NCBI GenBank assembly: GCA_015655075.1 | Contig: JAATFT010000029.1 | Location: 1-64,000 of the forward strand | From: Clostridiales bacterium | GTDB lineage: Bacteria; Bacillota; Clostridia; Lachnospirales; Lachnospiraceae | Length of the DNA stretch: 64,000 bases | Direction of reading: 5' to 3' | Shown here: positions 45,133 to 54,084 of the stretch, one piece after another | How the letters are laid out: every line of letters begins with the position of its first letter | Numbering within the stretch: position 1 is the stretch's first letter | Translations under genes and position numbers: made by a program | Notes under the pieces: model-generated | Databases searched by the model: none | Seen by the model: the letters and a program-made list of their open reading frames with translations, nothing else | What the model was told of the DNA's origin: nothing

Positions 45133-45966
45133 TCACCCTTTTACCGAACCGGCCGTCAGTCCTGTGATTAAATTCTTGCCCAACAGAAGGAACAAAAGGA
45201 GTGTGGGCAGAGTTGCAATAATGGATGCGGCGCCCATTTCATTCCAGTAGGTTCCGAATTCCGTGATGAACCTCGATAATCCCAGGGATATTACATATTT
45301 TGACTCCGTTGTGGTAAGGACCAGTGCATACATATATTCATTCCACGCGCACATAAAAGCATATACGCCCACTGCCGCAATACCGGGCCTGGAGATTGGA
45401 ACTATGACCATTAAAAAGGCCTTTAATGCTCCGCAGCCGTCAATAATGGCGGCCTCCTCCAGTTCCTTGGGCACACCTTTAAAATACCCATACATCATCC
45501 AAATGGAAAATGCCAGACTGATGGTGGAATAGAGGAAAATCAAGCCCAGATGCGTGTCATATAATCCATAGAATTTATATAAATCAAATAATGCTATAAT
45601 AACGGACGAGCTTGGAAACATCTGGGCAACCAGTACAAATAACATCAGCGGCTTTTTAAAAGGAAATCTGCACTTTGCAAACCCATATGCAGCCAGGGAA
45701 GAAACGCACATACCGATCAATGTTGCACAAACCGTTATTTTTAAAGAATTCAGAATATATATCATAAACGGTTTGTTAATCCATACTTCCGGATAGGCGG
45801 CCAGGGTAAAATTTTTCGGCCATATTGTCACCGGTATTTCCAGCAGCTCGCCTGTGGTTTTGAACGAGGTAATAAGCATCCACACAAGAGGAAATACCGC
45901 TATCAATAAAACCACGACCAAAGCAATTATTTTTAAGCATTTAAGAATTAATTTCATTTTCTTCAT
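45133..45966 (-). CDS. carbohydrate ABC transporter permease, MalG-like
   Basis: A 277-residue CUT1 permease: six helices, EAA loop ELEEAAIIDGCGALKAFLMV and the terminal KNLITGLTAGSVKG that marks MalG-type subunits. Two bases separate it from the MalF-like gene upstream, and 122 bases from the binding-protein gene downstream. Confidence 0.9.
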   Translation of the reverse strand: MKKMKLILKCLKIIALVVVLLIAVFPLVWMLITSFKTTGELLEIPVTIWPKNFTLAAYPEVWINKPFMIYILNSLKITVCATLIGMCVSSLAAYGFAKCRFPFKKPLMLFVLVAQMFPSSSVIIALFDLYKFYGLYDTHLGLIFLYSTISLAFSIWMMYGYFKGVPKELEEAAIIDGCGALKAFLMVIVPISRPGIAAVGVYAFMCAWNEYMYALVLTTTESKYVISLGLSRFITEFGTYWNEMGAASIIATLPTLLLFLLLGKNLITGLTAGSVKG

Positions 45967-45968
45967 AA

Positions 45969-46862
45969 TCAGTCCTCCCCCGCCGCCTTGGTAATTTTAA
46001 GATAAATAATACTGAAAACCATTATTATGGCAAACTGAATAACCGAATAAGTGGCTGCAAGCCCAAAGCGGAATTTCTGAAAGGCTGTTTTATAAATCAG
46101 TATCGGTAAGGTGGTACTGGAAAGTCCCGGTCCTCCCGCCGTTAAAATATTCAGAATACCAAAACCATTCATGGACCAGATAAGCGCCATCAAAGAACAG
46201 ATGGTTAATACATATTTTAATTGTGGTAAAGTAATATACCAGAATCTTTGAACCTTACCGCATCCGTCAATATCCGCCGCTTCATAAATTTCCCTGTCAA
46301 TGCTTGAGAGCCCCGCACTAAGCATAATCGTTACAAAGGGATAAGTACGCCACACATAGACAACTCCAACCGATAAAAGGGCAAAACCTGCGGAAAACCA
46401 CTGAATGTAGCTATCCATAATTTGAAGCCTGTCCGCTAAAATGGAATTTAAAAGCCCCTTATCCCCATTTAAAATCCAGCGCCAGATAGAACCTACAACT
46501 ACTTCCGGCAGAACCCACGGCATAAACACGAGAGACCGGATAATATTTTTACATTTCGTCACTGAATTTAACAGCAAGGCAATCGCCATGGAAAGAATAA
46601 CGGATACAATTGTCACTCCAAAAGCAAATTTCACTACGTTGCCTAATACCTGGTAAAAATCCGGGTCACTCAGCGCCTTGGTATAGTTCACAAATCCGAT
46701 AATATTCCTGTCCCAGCTTTTTAACAGATTATAATCCGTAAAGCTAAAACCGAATCCTCTAATAATCGGAAACATGATAAATGCAAAAAGCATAATGAAT
46801 GCCGGAGCGATAAACAAAAATCCCCTTATTGCTTCCCTTCTTGCCAGTTTTGACTTTCCCAT
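45969..46862 (-). CDS. carbohydrate ABC transporter permease, MalF-like
   Basis: A 297-residue CUT1 permease starting MGKSKLARREAIRGFLFIAP, with GFSFTDYNLL and the EAA loop YEAADIDGCGKVQRFWYITL. I moved the start to 46862, behind GGAGG, from the track start at 46898. It partners the MalG-like protein downstream and lies 72 bases after the GH106 gene, with an R1 repeat remnant between. Confidence 0.9.
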   Translation of the reverse strand: MGKSKLARREAIRGFLFIAPAFIMLFAFIMFPIIRGFGFSFTDYNLLKSWDRNIIGFVNYTKALSDPDFYQVLGNVVKFAFGVTIVSVILSMAIALLLNSVTKCKNIIRSLVFMPWVLPEVVVGSIWRWILNGDKGLLNSILADRLQIMDSYIQWFSAGFALLSVGVVYVWRTYPFVTIMLSAGLSSIDREIYEAADIDGCGKVQRFWYITLPQLKYVLTICSLMALIWSMNGFGILNILTAGGPGLSSTTLPILIYKTAFQKFRFGLAATYSVIQFAIIMVFSIIYLKITKAAGED

Positions 46863-46892
46863 AAAACACCTCCACTTTCCAATTACGATATG

Positions 46893-46938
46893 ATTCAAAG
46901 CGGATATTCCGGGTCCGCTCCGCTACCTGTAAGGTTAA
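46893..46938 (-). repeat. repeat family R1, internally deleted copy at the GH106 stop
   Basis: On the minus strand TTAACCTTACAGGTA (left end of R1) is joined to CCCGGAATATCCGCTTTGA (right end). The TAA of GH106 lies inside the left-end TTAA. Confidence 0.65.
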
Positions 46939-49928
46939 ACGCCAAATCTCACAAAACAATAGGTATCTGTCCAAACATTTTCCCGTGGATCATCTTCAAA
47001 TGGGCCTGGCCTAGATGTAAAATTAGCCGGGCATACCGCAAAAAGTTCCCCGTCCACATGATGATGAGGCCCTAACAGATTCCGGTTGCCTCCAAACAAT
47101 TCAATTTCTATTGTGTTCATTCCTTTTTTCAGAAACTCCGTAATATCCGTATCATAAGGCTCCCACATTAACGGCTTTACCAGTTTTCCGTTAATATACA
47201 AACGTGCCGTAACCCCATAGGGTTTTCCAGGCTTGAAAATATAGGAAGCCTCTTCTTTTTCTGTAAGATAATACTTTTGGGAAAGTCTGATTTTTCCTGC
47301 AAAAAACAGCATTCCCTGGGTTACAAAATCACCAGACCAAAGGGACGTCGGTTTATCACCGATTACAAAGGGCCCCTCTGTGTAAACTGCATTCCGTTCC
47401 CCAAAGTAATAACCGCTTTTACTGTAAACGGAAAAATCGCCCGTCAGATAAATACTTTCTATTTCCGTATCAAGAGTCAGTTTATTCTTTTCGGTTTCCA
47501 GCACGTTTTCACCAAACAGGACTTCATACACATGGGGATCCTGGTAAAAATACCGTTCCAAAATAATAACATTCATTCCCTCACGGATATATTCCCTGAT
47601 GTCAATTTTCCGGAAGGACTTATCCAGCCACCACCTGGAAGGATCCGCCTTAACCGGATTTTTGTTGACCGTAATTTTAAACTCCTCCGCCAGTTCGGCC
47701 GCCAGATAGAATTCCTTATTATTTTCCAGATCCATCTGTATTTCAAACTCAAACTTCATCTTTAAATCACAGGGGCGTTTTCGTTTTAACAGCTCCTCCA
47801 TCATCTCAATAACCGGCATTTTAGGATGCCATTCGCCGCCGTCTATCGCATAAGCACAATAATCCAGCGTAAATGAATTATGATCCATCTCTTTAATATC
47901 CCAAACCCCGCCGGGCGTAACGGAAATAGATCTGCCAGGCTCCTTCCTCTTTATAACCCTTTCACCTTCCGGCCGGAAATCAATCAGAAATACATAAGCT
48001 CCCGCCGGCAGGAACAAAACCTCCCCTTTTGTTCTTTTTCCGTCAAAATCCGTTTTAAACTCTTCATAGGTATGGTCCTCCGGATGATAAAACAGAATCT
48101 TGTGATTTCCGGGGACACAAAGCTCCCCGACTGACGTCCGGCTTTGATTTAAATTAACCATATACAGGATTTTATATTCACCGCAGTCTCTCATCTGATA
48201 ATGGATTTCCGGAATTTCACGGCCGTTTTCCGTCAATGAAATCTCAAACTCCATTCTGGGGTATAGAATTTCTTTTACATCGCTTAAATCTGCTTTCTGA
48301 AGCTTTTTTTGAAACTCTTCCAATTCCGGTTCTTTTTTTCCTTCACAGAACCTGGGGGGCTTGCCCATAGTCAGGACGATTCCGCCATTTTCCATAAATT
48401 CCTTAAGCCGATTTACCGTAGACCGGTCAATTGTTACCATGGAAGGAAGTATAACGGCAGAATAGGCGCATTCACCTATATGCAGCTTTCCCTTTTCCAC
48501 CTTTGCGTATCTTTTTATTATGCCTTCATCCCCATAATGGTGATCAATGTGCAGGTCCGCCAAATGCTGCGACAAATCGGTAAAATCCACGTCATATTCT
48601 TTTAAATTTTCATTATTGCTTCCGTCATATAGTACCCAGGCACTTCGGATAGGGTGCAGCAGTAATACTTCCGTGTGTACTTTACCTGTTGTCAGCAATA
48701 CGCTAAGCCTGGCAAAGTAATCATTAAAAGTCTTATATTCACTCCACCAGGGCTGCTGGTAATACAGAGAAGGCGGATAGTCCCTTTTCCGGATTCCCCT
48801 GATGCTATACCCCATCAGATGCTGGCACATAATATTAACACCGTTTACATACTGCCACTGTGCAATCCATCTCATTTCTTCAAAGCTTACATTCCATCCG
48901 GTCATGGCGAACATTTCCGACAGGACATATCTCTTCCCCAGCTGACTGGCTACCGACCCCACCTGTTTCGGTGTAATGGGAGATATTATCTTTCTGCGCA
49001 GCCAGTCGATTCCCGGCATATGGATATATTCATAGGACGGCATTACTCCGGCAGTTCCCGTCATCTGCATCCAGAGACTGTCTTCCCGCATAACATGCCC
49101 GGTGAGACGGCAATTATGGGACTCACACCACTCATATATCTGTTTGCAGAAGGATTCCGTATATAATTCATTTATTACCTTCCAGTAATCATAACGAAAT
49201 TTTTCACCGCCTTTTATACCGTCAAAAAACAGTGCGGGAAGCAGTGTATAATAGGAATAACCCGCTCTGCCGGCAAATTCTTCTTCCAGGATATAGGACC
49301 AGGGAATTAATAATCTGGCAAATTGAGGTTCATCCGTAAAAAAACCGGGAATATCCGTACCAAGCCGCTCCCCGAACCTCTCCCTGTATCTTTCATGAGT
49401 ATATTCAATAAATTTTTCAACCACCCTGTGATTTAAAATGTCAATATAATAGGGGTTTGATTTATAACTGACGACATAAATATCCTCCTCTTTATCCAAA
49501 CCCTCCGCACCGGCGTAACGCTTCATTTCCTTATCATATATACCCAGCAGGCATTCCGGCTTTACGTAATCCTTTGCCTTAATCCGGATGCCTTCCATCC
49601 ATTTCATATGGTAATAATCCCCCAGGCCGGTTACATAACCGCCGCCGAATCCGCTGGGCCAGCCTTCTTCATCATAAAGCCAGGCTTTCATATCATTCTC
49701 TTTGCCTTCCTCTGCACAGGCTTTAACAATGTGCATCCATTCATCCTTCATATATTCTGTTTCAAGACCGCCTCTGGCATGCATAAAGAAACCGCCGAGC
49801 CCTGCTGCTTTCATCTGATTAATCTGCCATCTGCAGTTGCTTTCCTCAAGTTTGTCATTCCAGGACCAAAAGGGAAGAGCACGATTTTCCTGCGGCGGAT
49901 TATTTAATTTTCTATTTAAATTTTTCAT
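46935..49928 (-). CDS. GH106-like alpha-L-rhamnosidase
   Basis: A 997-residue glycoside hydrolase. The N-terminal TIM-barrel shows ENRALPFWSWNDKLEESNCR, GLGGFFMHARGGLETEYMKD and WLYDEEGWPSGFGGGYVTGL, which I associate with GH106. The middle includes GHVMREDSLWMQMTGTAGVM and YVLSEMFAMTGWNVSFEEMR. The C-terminus is a galactose-binding-like beta-sandwich (YINGKLVKPLMWEPYDTDIT; FLKKGMNTIEIELFGGNRNL). No signal peptide, so it is cytoplasmic and acts on imported oligosaccharides. The start at 49928 begins MKNLNRKLNN; the track start 38 codons earlier has no homology. It heads the cluster with the ABC permeases. Confidence 0.78.
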   Translation of the reverse strand: MKNLNRKLNNPPQENRALPFWSWNDKLEESNCRWQINQMKAAGLGGFFMHARGGLETEYMKDEWMHIVKACAEEGKENDMKAWLYDEEGWPSGFGGGYVTGLGDYYHMKWMEGIRIKAKDYVKPECLLGIYDKEMKRYAGAEGLDKEEDIYVVSYKSNPYYIDILNHRVVEKFIEYTHERYRERFGERLGTDIPGFFTDEPQFARLLIPWSYILEEEFAGRAGYSYYTLLPALFFDGIKGGEKFRYDYWKVINELYTESFCKQIYEWCESHNCRLTGHVMREDSLWMQMTGTAGVMPSYEYIHMPGIDWLRRKIISPITPKQVGSVASQLGKRYVLSEMFAMTGWNVSFEEMRWIAQWQYVNGVNIMCQHLMGYSIRGIRKRDYPPSLYYQQPWWSEYKTFNDYFARLSVLLTTGKVHTEVLLLHPIRSAWVLYDGSNNENLKEYDVDFTDLSQHLADLHIDHHYGDEGIIKRYAKVEKGKLHIGECAYSAVILPSMVTIDRSTVNRLKEFMENGGIVLTMGKPPRFCEGKKEPELEEFQKKLQKADLSDVKEILYPRMEFEISLTENGREIPEIHYQMRDCGEYKILYMVNLNQSRTSVGELCVPGNHKILFYHPEDHTYEEFKTDFDGKRTKGEVLFLPAGAYVFLIDFRPEGERVIKRKEPGRSISVTPGGVWDIKEMDHNSFTLDYCAYAIDGGEWHPKMPVIEMMEELLKRKRPCDLKMKFEFEIQMDLENNKEFYLAAELAEEFKITVNKNPVKADPSRWWLDKSFRKIDIREYIREGMNVIILERYFYQDPHVYEVLFGENVLETEKNKLTLDTEIESIYLTGDFSVYSKSGYYFGERNAVYTEGPFVIGDKPTSLWSGDFVTQGMLFFAGKIRLSQKYYLTEKEEASYIFKPGKPYGVTARLYINGKLVKPLMWEPYDTDITEFLKKGMNTIEIELFGGNRNLLGPHHHVDGELFAVCPANFTSRPGPFEDDPRENVWTDTYCFVRFGV

Positions 49929-50101
49929 TTTCAGTTTTATTCTCCAATACATTAAGTGATGACAAGCAGATATTGCAATCCGCTTCCTTTGCTTACTCCT
50001 GCCCGGCAGGCTACCCGCAGGCCGCCGGTTAAATAATAACAATCTCGTTGTCGTCCTTTAGCGTAGTTACTGTTGGTTTTCCATTATGTAACGGCTTTAT
50101 C

Positions 50102-51019
50102 TTATAATTTCCCGATTTCTTTTAAAATAGCCGCGGTAACTTCCATTTCTTCAGAGGTTGCAGGCGCAAGAGGACTTCTTGCGGGTCCCAGTTTGATACC
50201 CGTAATCATTTCAATTGCAGGACGCATTATAGAGTTGGGTAAAATTCTTCCGTTTTGTCCGGTTGATTTACAAAATTTATAGATAGGAATAAACAGGTCC
50301 TTTGCCTTCTGATTATCCCCTGCTGCAAAGGCTTTAAAAATCGCACGTATTTCGTGTCCGAATATATGTGCTCCACCGCTTACAATACCCATGGCTCCCT
50401 GGACAATCGTGGGGAGCAGCATAACATCGTCCCCGTTATAAACAACAAAGTCAGGATCCACTTTTTCCGTCGCCAGGAAGAAATCCGTCACCTGCGTGGG
50501 ATTAATGCCTGCTTCATCCTTAATTCCCACAATATTATCAATGACGGCCAGCTTTGCAACGGTTTCCGCTTCCAGATTAACTCCTACAAAAATTGGAATG
50601 TTATAAAGAAGAATATTACAGTTCGTACTTTCAGCAATTGCTTTATAATGATTATAAATGCCTTCCTGTGTGGGTTTGTTATAGAAGGGTACTACAATCA
50701 AACATAAATCAATACCAATTTTCTCCGCTTCCTTTGTAAGAGTAATTGCTTCTTTGGTAGAGGCACATCCGGTTCCTGCGATAACAGGCTTTCTGCCTTT
50801 TGCCGCCCTATAGGCAGTTTCCATTAATTTTACTCTTTCTTTAAAGTTACAAAGACTTGCTTCACCGGTTGTACCTGTAACAATTAAGGAATCACATAAA
50901 TCATTTTTAATCAGATATTCAATCAATTCTTCATATCTGTCATATGCAACTTCCTCCTTATCATTGTATGGTGTAATTAGCGGCAATAAAATTTGGCCAT
51001 ACTTTTCCACAAATGTCAT
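50102..51019 (-). CDS. DHDPS/NAL-family class I aldolase (paralogue 1)
   Basis: A 305-residue TIM-barrel lyase. It has the family pyruvate-site motif VTGTTGEASLC, the proton-relay tyrosine in LLYNIPIFVGVNL and the Schiff-base lysine in VGIKDEAG. Such enzymes make or break a bond between pyruvate and an aldehyde. Dihydrodipicolinate synthase itself is possible, but the neighbourhood (second paralogue, two GldA-like dehydrogenases, local GntR) suggests 2-keto-3-deoxy sugar acid breakdown. I use the ATG at 51019 behind AAGGAGAA. Its promoter shares an operator-like sequence with three others in the cluster. Confidence 0.82.
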   Translation of the reverse strand: MTFVEKYGQILLPLITPYNDKEEVAYDRYEELIEYLIKNDLCDSLIVTGTTGEASLCNFKERVKLMETAYRAAKGRKPVIAGTGCASTKEAITLTKEAEKIGIDLCLIVVPFYNKPTQEGIYNHYKAIAESTNCNILLYNIPIFVGVNLEAETVAKLAVIDNIVGIKDEAGINPTQVTDFFLATEKVDPDFVVYNGDDVMLLPTIVQGAMGIVSGGAHIFGHEIRAIFKAFAAGDNQKAKDLFIPIYKFCKSTGQNGRILPNSIMRPAIEMITGIKLGPARSPLAPATSEEMEVTAAILKEIGKL

Positions 51020-51047
51020 TTTATGTTCTCCTTTTGCATTTATTATA

Positions 51048-51103
51048 ATTGTATATTGTATGATGTCATTTTTTATTATATTATCTTGATTTTCTTTTGT
51101 CAA
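51048..51103 (-). promoter_or_regulatory. promoter and operator of DHDPS-like gene 1
   Basis: Minus strand: TTGACA (51098-51103), 17-nt spacer, TATAAT (51075-51080), then GACATCATACAATATACAAT covering the expected transcription start. The last element matches the two other strong sites in this cluster except for one missing A. Confidence 0.8.
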
Positions 51104-51256
51104 TATAATAATGCATACTGTTTATATTTTTATTTTATTTGTTCATTTAATATACATACTATACAATTTGTAACTATATATTTAAGATAAAACACTATAA
51201 AATTAAAAATATTAAGGCTTTTAGCGTAAATTATTGTTATGCTATTATTCCCGCTA

Positions 51257-51276
51257 ATTGTATGATATCATTCAAT
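51257..51276. promoter_or_regulatory. additional operator-like palindrome
   Basis: ATTGTATGATATCATTCAAT is palindromic apart from one T/T position and contains ATCATACAAT on the minus strand, the core of the cluster's operator. It lies 150 bases upstream of the DHDPS-like gene 1 promoter. The surrounding AT-rich DNA (51104-51463) holds no gene. Confidence 0.45.
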
Positions 51277-51463
51277 TTTCAGCTTTTTTAAGTGTAATTA
51301 TAATGCATAAATTTCAATATACCGCGAGAGGCCAAAACGGCTTTTTATAGGGGTTTTTATATGGCTTTTACAGGGCAAAAATAAAATACAGGGTAAGGAT
51401 TTTCCCATATATTGTGAAATTTCCCTGCTCTGTTTCTATTTTTAACAATTTATAAATAACTTA

Positions 51464-51781
51464 ACCTTACAAATAAGTTCTCCGCTTCTTAGTGAAGCGT
51501 TAGAGCGTGTTTGAAAAATCATTGTACCGTTTTGACCGCCCCACTTTGCGGTATGCTGCGTCACAATTTCGGAAACGTAGCCCCAACGCTCCCAAAATCG
51601 CTCCTTACCTCCCACAAAGTGGAACACCCAACCCGCCACAAGCATTTTTCAAACACACTCTAGGGGTGGGTTGGAGACTTGCTTGTTTCAGCCGGAGAGT
51701 GAGCTCCGACTGATATACCTGCATAGCAGATATAAGGTTATGAGCAAGTAGCACGGCGAACCCGGAATATCCGCTTTGACT
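51464..51781 (+). repeat. repeat family R1, complete copy interrupted by a MITE
   Basis: Left part TTAACCTTACAAATAAGTTC... to GAAGCG (51464-51500), right part GGGTTGGAGACTTGCTTGTT through CTGCATAGCAG to GGAATATCCGCTTTGAC (51663-51781). Without the insert, R1 is about 156 bp. It contains three hairpins: the long end palindrome, GGAG/CTCC and CTGC/GCAG. Confidence 0.75.
51501..51662. mobile_element. MITE-like element inserted within R1
   Basis: A full 162-bp copy: TAGAGCGTGTTTGAAAAATC at the left and GCATTTTTCAAACACACTCTA at the right. It splits the R1 palindrome between its two arms, showing that it moved in after R1 was in place. Ends begin and finish with TA. Confidence 0.85.
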
Positions 51782-51797
51782 ACAAAATTCCTCAGCC

Positions 51798-52910
51798 TTA
51801 TTTTGTAATCCGCCTGATTGCTTCTTTCAAAAATTTACGGTTGTCCTCATTATTTATAACAAATTGGGTACTGCATAAGTAATCAAAGATTTTCCTGCAA
51901 TTTTCATCTGTCTCGGCAATTCCCAGTTCGGACAAAGTTACCGGCATATGCATTTTTTTCATGAAATCTTTGAAAGCCGGGATTTTTTCCGGGGTCCTGT
52001 TATAATAAAGCTGCAGGATTAAGGAGGTTCCGACAATTTCCCCATGAAGAAAGCCAAGGGATTCCTTCGTAAAGAAAATTCTTGCCGCATAATACATCTC
52101 ATGTGCCAGCGCCGTCTGACCCAACGCTTTGGAGCTTCCGCTGATAATACCCGTGACTGCAAAATTGATAAAAAGAAAATCGTGTACTTCTTTCGATAAT
52201 TCATGCTTTTCTATATCCGAATATATCTTAATGCAATTCTTTTCCAATGTGTCATAGATATATGCTGCCAGCACATATGCCGTATATAATTCAACTCCAA
52301 AATCATCGAACTTGATTTCCTCTCGGCCGTTCTGTATTTCAATATATTTAGCCATGGCGTCAAGAATACCGGATGCCGCATATCTGGGCGGCTGATGGAG
52401 CATAATAGTCTCATCCACAATAACCGCCGACACCTCCCGCGGATGATAAAAGTTGCCTCCCGCCGTCCCCATTGCCGCCCCTTCCTTTGTATACATGACG
52501 CTCATTGGCGTAAATGCGGCACAGGTACCCGCCTGCGTAGGGATATTAACAACGGGAAGTTCTGCATAATGCGCCACCGCTTTAGCCAGATCCATAATTC
52601 TTCCGCCTCCGGCGCCTGCAACAACATCAAAATGATTTTCCCTGCAATAAGCTCCGTACTTTTTTGCAGCTTCATGAGTGGTATAGCCGTCATAAATCTT
52701 ATATTCGTATTGTATACCCGCATCTTTAAGGCTTTTTGTCAATTGCTCTTCCACTATTTTTATTGCCCTGCCTCCTCCCACAATAAATGCCTTATTTCCC
52801 AAACGGCTTATTTCTTTTCCCGCCAGCTTAATGGCACCCGGTTCCTGTATATAACGCCCGGCACCAAATTTAAAAGCCGCATCCGACTTTGATTTTAAAC
52901 TATTTTCCAT
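51798..52910 (-). CDS. GldA-like iron/zinc alcohol dehydrogenase (paralogue 1)
   Basis: A 370-residue member of the glycerol-dehydrogenase branch of the iron-ADH superfamily. The NAD site is VVAGAGGGRIMDLAKAVA, where arginine replaces the usual lysine of GGGKxxD. Metal ligands appear as Asp in SGILDAMAKYIE, His in TALAHEMYYAA and His in LGFLHGEIVG. It should interconvert a small hydroxy-carbonyl compound with NAD(H). I start at 52910 behind GGAG. It lies 21 bases after DHDPS-like gene 2 in the same operon, so it may process that aldolase's aldehyde product. Confidence 0.82.
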   Translation of the reverse strand: MENSLKSKSDAAFKFGAGRYIQEPGAIKLAGKEISRLGNKAFIVGGGRAIKIVEEQLTKSLKDAGIQYEYKIYDGYTTHEAAKKYGAYCRENHFDVVAGAGGGRIMDLAKAVAHYAELPVVNIPTQAGTCAAFTPMSVMYTKEGAAMGTAGGNFYHPREVSAVIVDETIMLHQPPRYAASGILDAMAKYIEIQNGREEIKFDDFGVELYTAYVLAAYIYDTLEKNCIKIYSDIEKHELSKEVHDFLFINFAVTGIISGSSKALGQTALAHEMYYAARIFFTKESLGFLHGEIVGTSLILQLYYNRTPEKIPAFKDFMKKMHMPVTLSELGIAETDENCRKIFDYLCSTQFVINNEDNRKFLKEAIRRITK

Positions 52911-52931
52911 ATCCGCTCCCAATGTATTCTA

Positions 52932-53813
52932 TTATTCCTCGCCTGAAAAGGCCTTTTTAATCTTTTCTTTTTCATCATCAGGTAAATAGGTAATAGGACT
53001 TCTGCATAACCCCGGCCCGCGTCCCATTACTTCCAGGGCATATTTCAGCCTGATTGGGAACTGGTTTCCTCCCAGGCACTGCCATTTGTTATACAACTGA
53101 TTCTGAATTTCAAACGCTCTTTCCTTATTTCCCGCCACAAAGCAGTCCCACATCTCTACACACTGCTTTGGAAATACCGACAGAATGGCCGATATGGCGC
53201 CTCTTGCCCCTAAATCATAACAGGTATAAAGCATGTCGTCTGTAGCCGCATATATTCTACCCTTATCCTTGCAGGTCATTTTCATGGCATAAAGCGCCTG
53301 GACACCGCCTACGCTCTGTTTTACACCCATTACATAATCCGTTTCCTCCAATAGACGCTTAAACAGCCCTGGATATATCGTATTTTGAGGAATAACATTA
53401 TATACAATTACAGGAAGCTGTACTTCCTTTGAAATAGTGCTATAAAAGTCAAACATCCCCTCTTCGTTGGGGACAAGAACGTTATACGCGGTCGGTGTAA
53501 CCATGATTACGTCGGCGCCTGCTTCCTTTGCAGCCAGGCCCGATCTGACGGCGTCCCTTGTACAGGCGCGCATAATCCCGCATACAATTGGCTGTTCTTT
53601 GCTTACATGTTCTTTTGCTATTGTAATTAATAACTGTAATTCTTCATCCCTTAATGTCGGGCCTTCTCCCGTGCTTCCTCCAACACTAAGACCATGAACC
53701 CCCGCTTTTATACAAATATCCATTTCCTTTGCGGCAAGCTTTTCATCAATAGTTCCGTCAGCCTTAAACGGCGTTATGGTCGGCGGAATGATTCCCTCAT
53801 ATTTTTTTCCCAT
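52932..53813 (-). CDS. DHDPS/NAL-family class I aldolase (paralogue 2)
   Basis: A 293-residue aldolase or dehydratase. Motifs: GLSVGGSTGEGPTLRDEE, proton-relay tyrosine in VIVYNVIPQNT and Schiff-base lysine in YVMGVKQSVGG. Only distantly similar to paralogue 1 (its glycine-rich loop reads GGSTGE instead of GTTGE), so the two probably have different substrates. AAGGAGG precedes the ATG. It is the first gene of an operon with a GldA-like dehydrogenase and is divergent from the second GldA-like gene. Confidence 0.83.
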   Translation of the reverse strand: MGKKYEGIIPPTITPFKADGTIDEKLAAKEMDICIKAGVHGLSVGGSTGEGPTLRDEELQLLITIAKEHVSKEQPIVCGIMRACTRDAVRSGLAAKEAGADVIMVTPTAYNVLVPNEEGMFDFYSTISKEVQLPVIVYNVIPQNTIYPGLFKRLLEETDYVMGVKQSVGGVQALYAMKMTCKDKGRIYAATDDMLYTCYDLGARGAISAILSVFPKQCVEMWDCFVAGNKERAFEIQNQLYNKWQCLGGNQFPIRLKYALEVMGRGPGLCRSPITYLPDDEKEKIKKAFSGEE

Positions 53814-53852
53814 AAGAACCTCCTTGTGATAACTGGTTAATCTGTTATGTAT

Positions 53853-53907
53853 ATTGTATTATTGTATGACATAATATGATTTTATATTAATTTACCTTTT
53901 TCGTCAA
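53853..53907 (-). promoter_or_regulatory. promoter and operator of the DHDPS-like 2 / GldA-like 1 operon
   Basis: Minus strand: TTGACG (53902-53907), 17-nt spacer, TAAAAT (53879-53884), then TATGTCATACAATAATACAA three bases further on. Same layout as the promoters at 51048 and 53988. Confidence 0.78.
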
Positions 53908-53987
53908 CCTTATTGTAAAAGAATCGCTATTTTTCCTGAATAGCCATTAATTATATTTTCCCCACTCCTTAAATTTAAAATACAGGA

Positions 53988-54049
53988 TTGACAAAATTGA
54001 AAATGTAAGATATGATTTTATTAGTAATATTGTATTATTGTATGATGTC
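53988..54049 (+). promoter_or_regulatory. promoter and operator of GldA-like gene 2
   Basis: TTGACA (53988-53993), 17-nt spacer, TATGAT (54011-54016), then ATTGTATTATTGTATGATGT (54029-54048). The operator is in inverted orientation relative to transcription but again sits over the first transcribed bases. Confidence 0.8.
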
Positions 54050-54084
54050 TTTAACTTATTTAATCCATCCTATGGGAGGTACTT

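Noticed and set aside
49998-50010. Palindrome CCTGCCCGGCAGG upstream of GH106
   Set aside because: Short isolated palindrome without a T-run or a partner copy; not enough for a site call.
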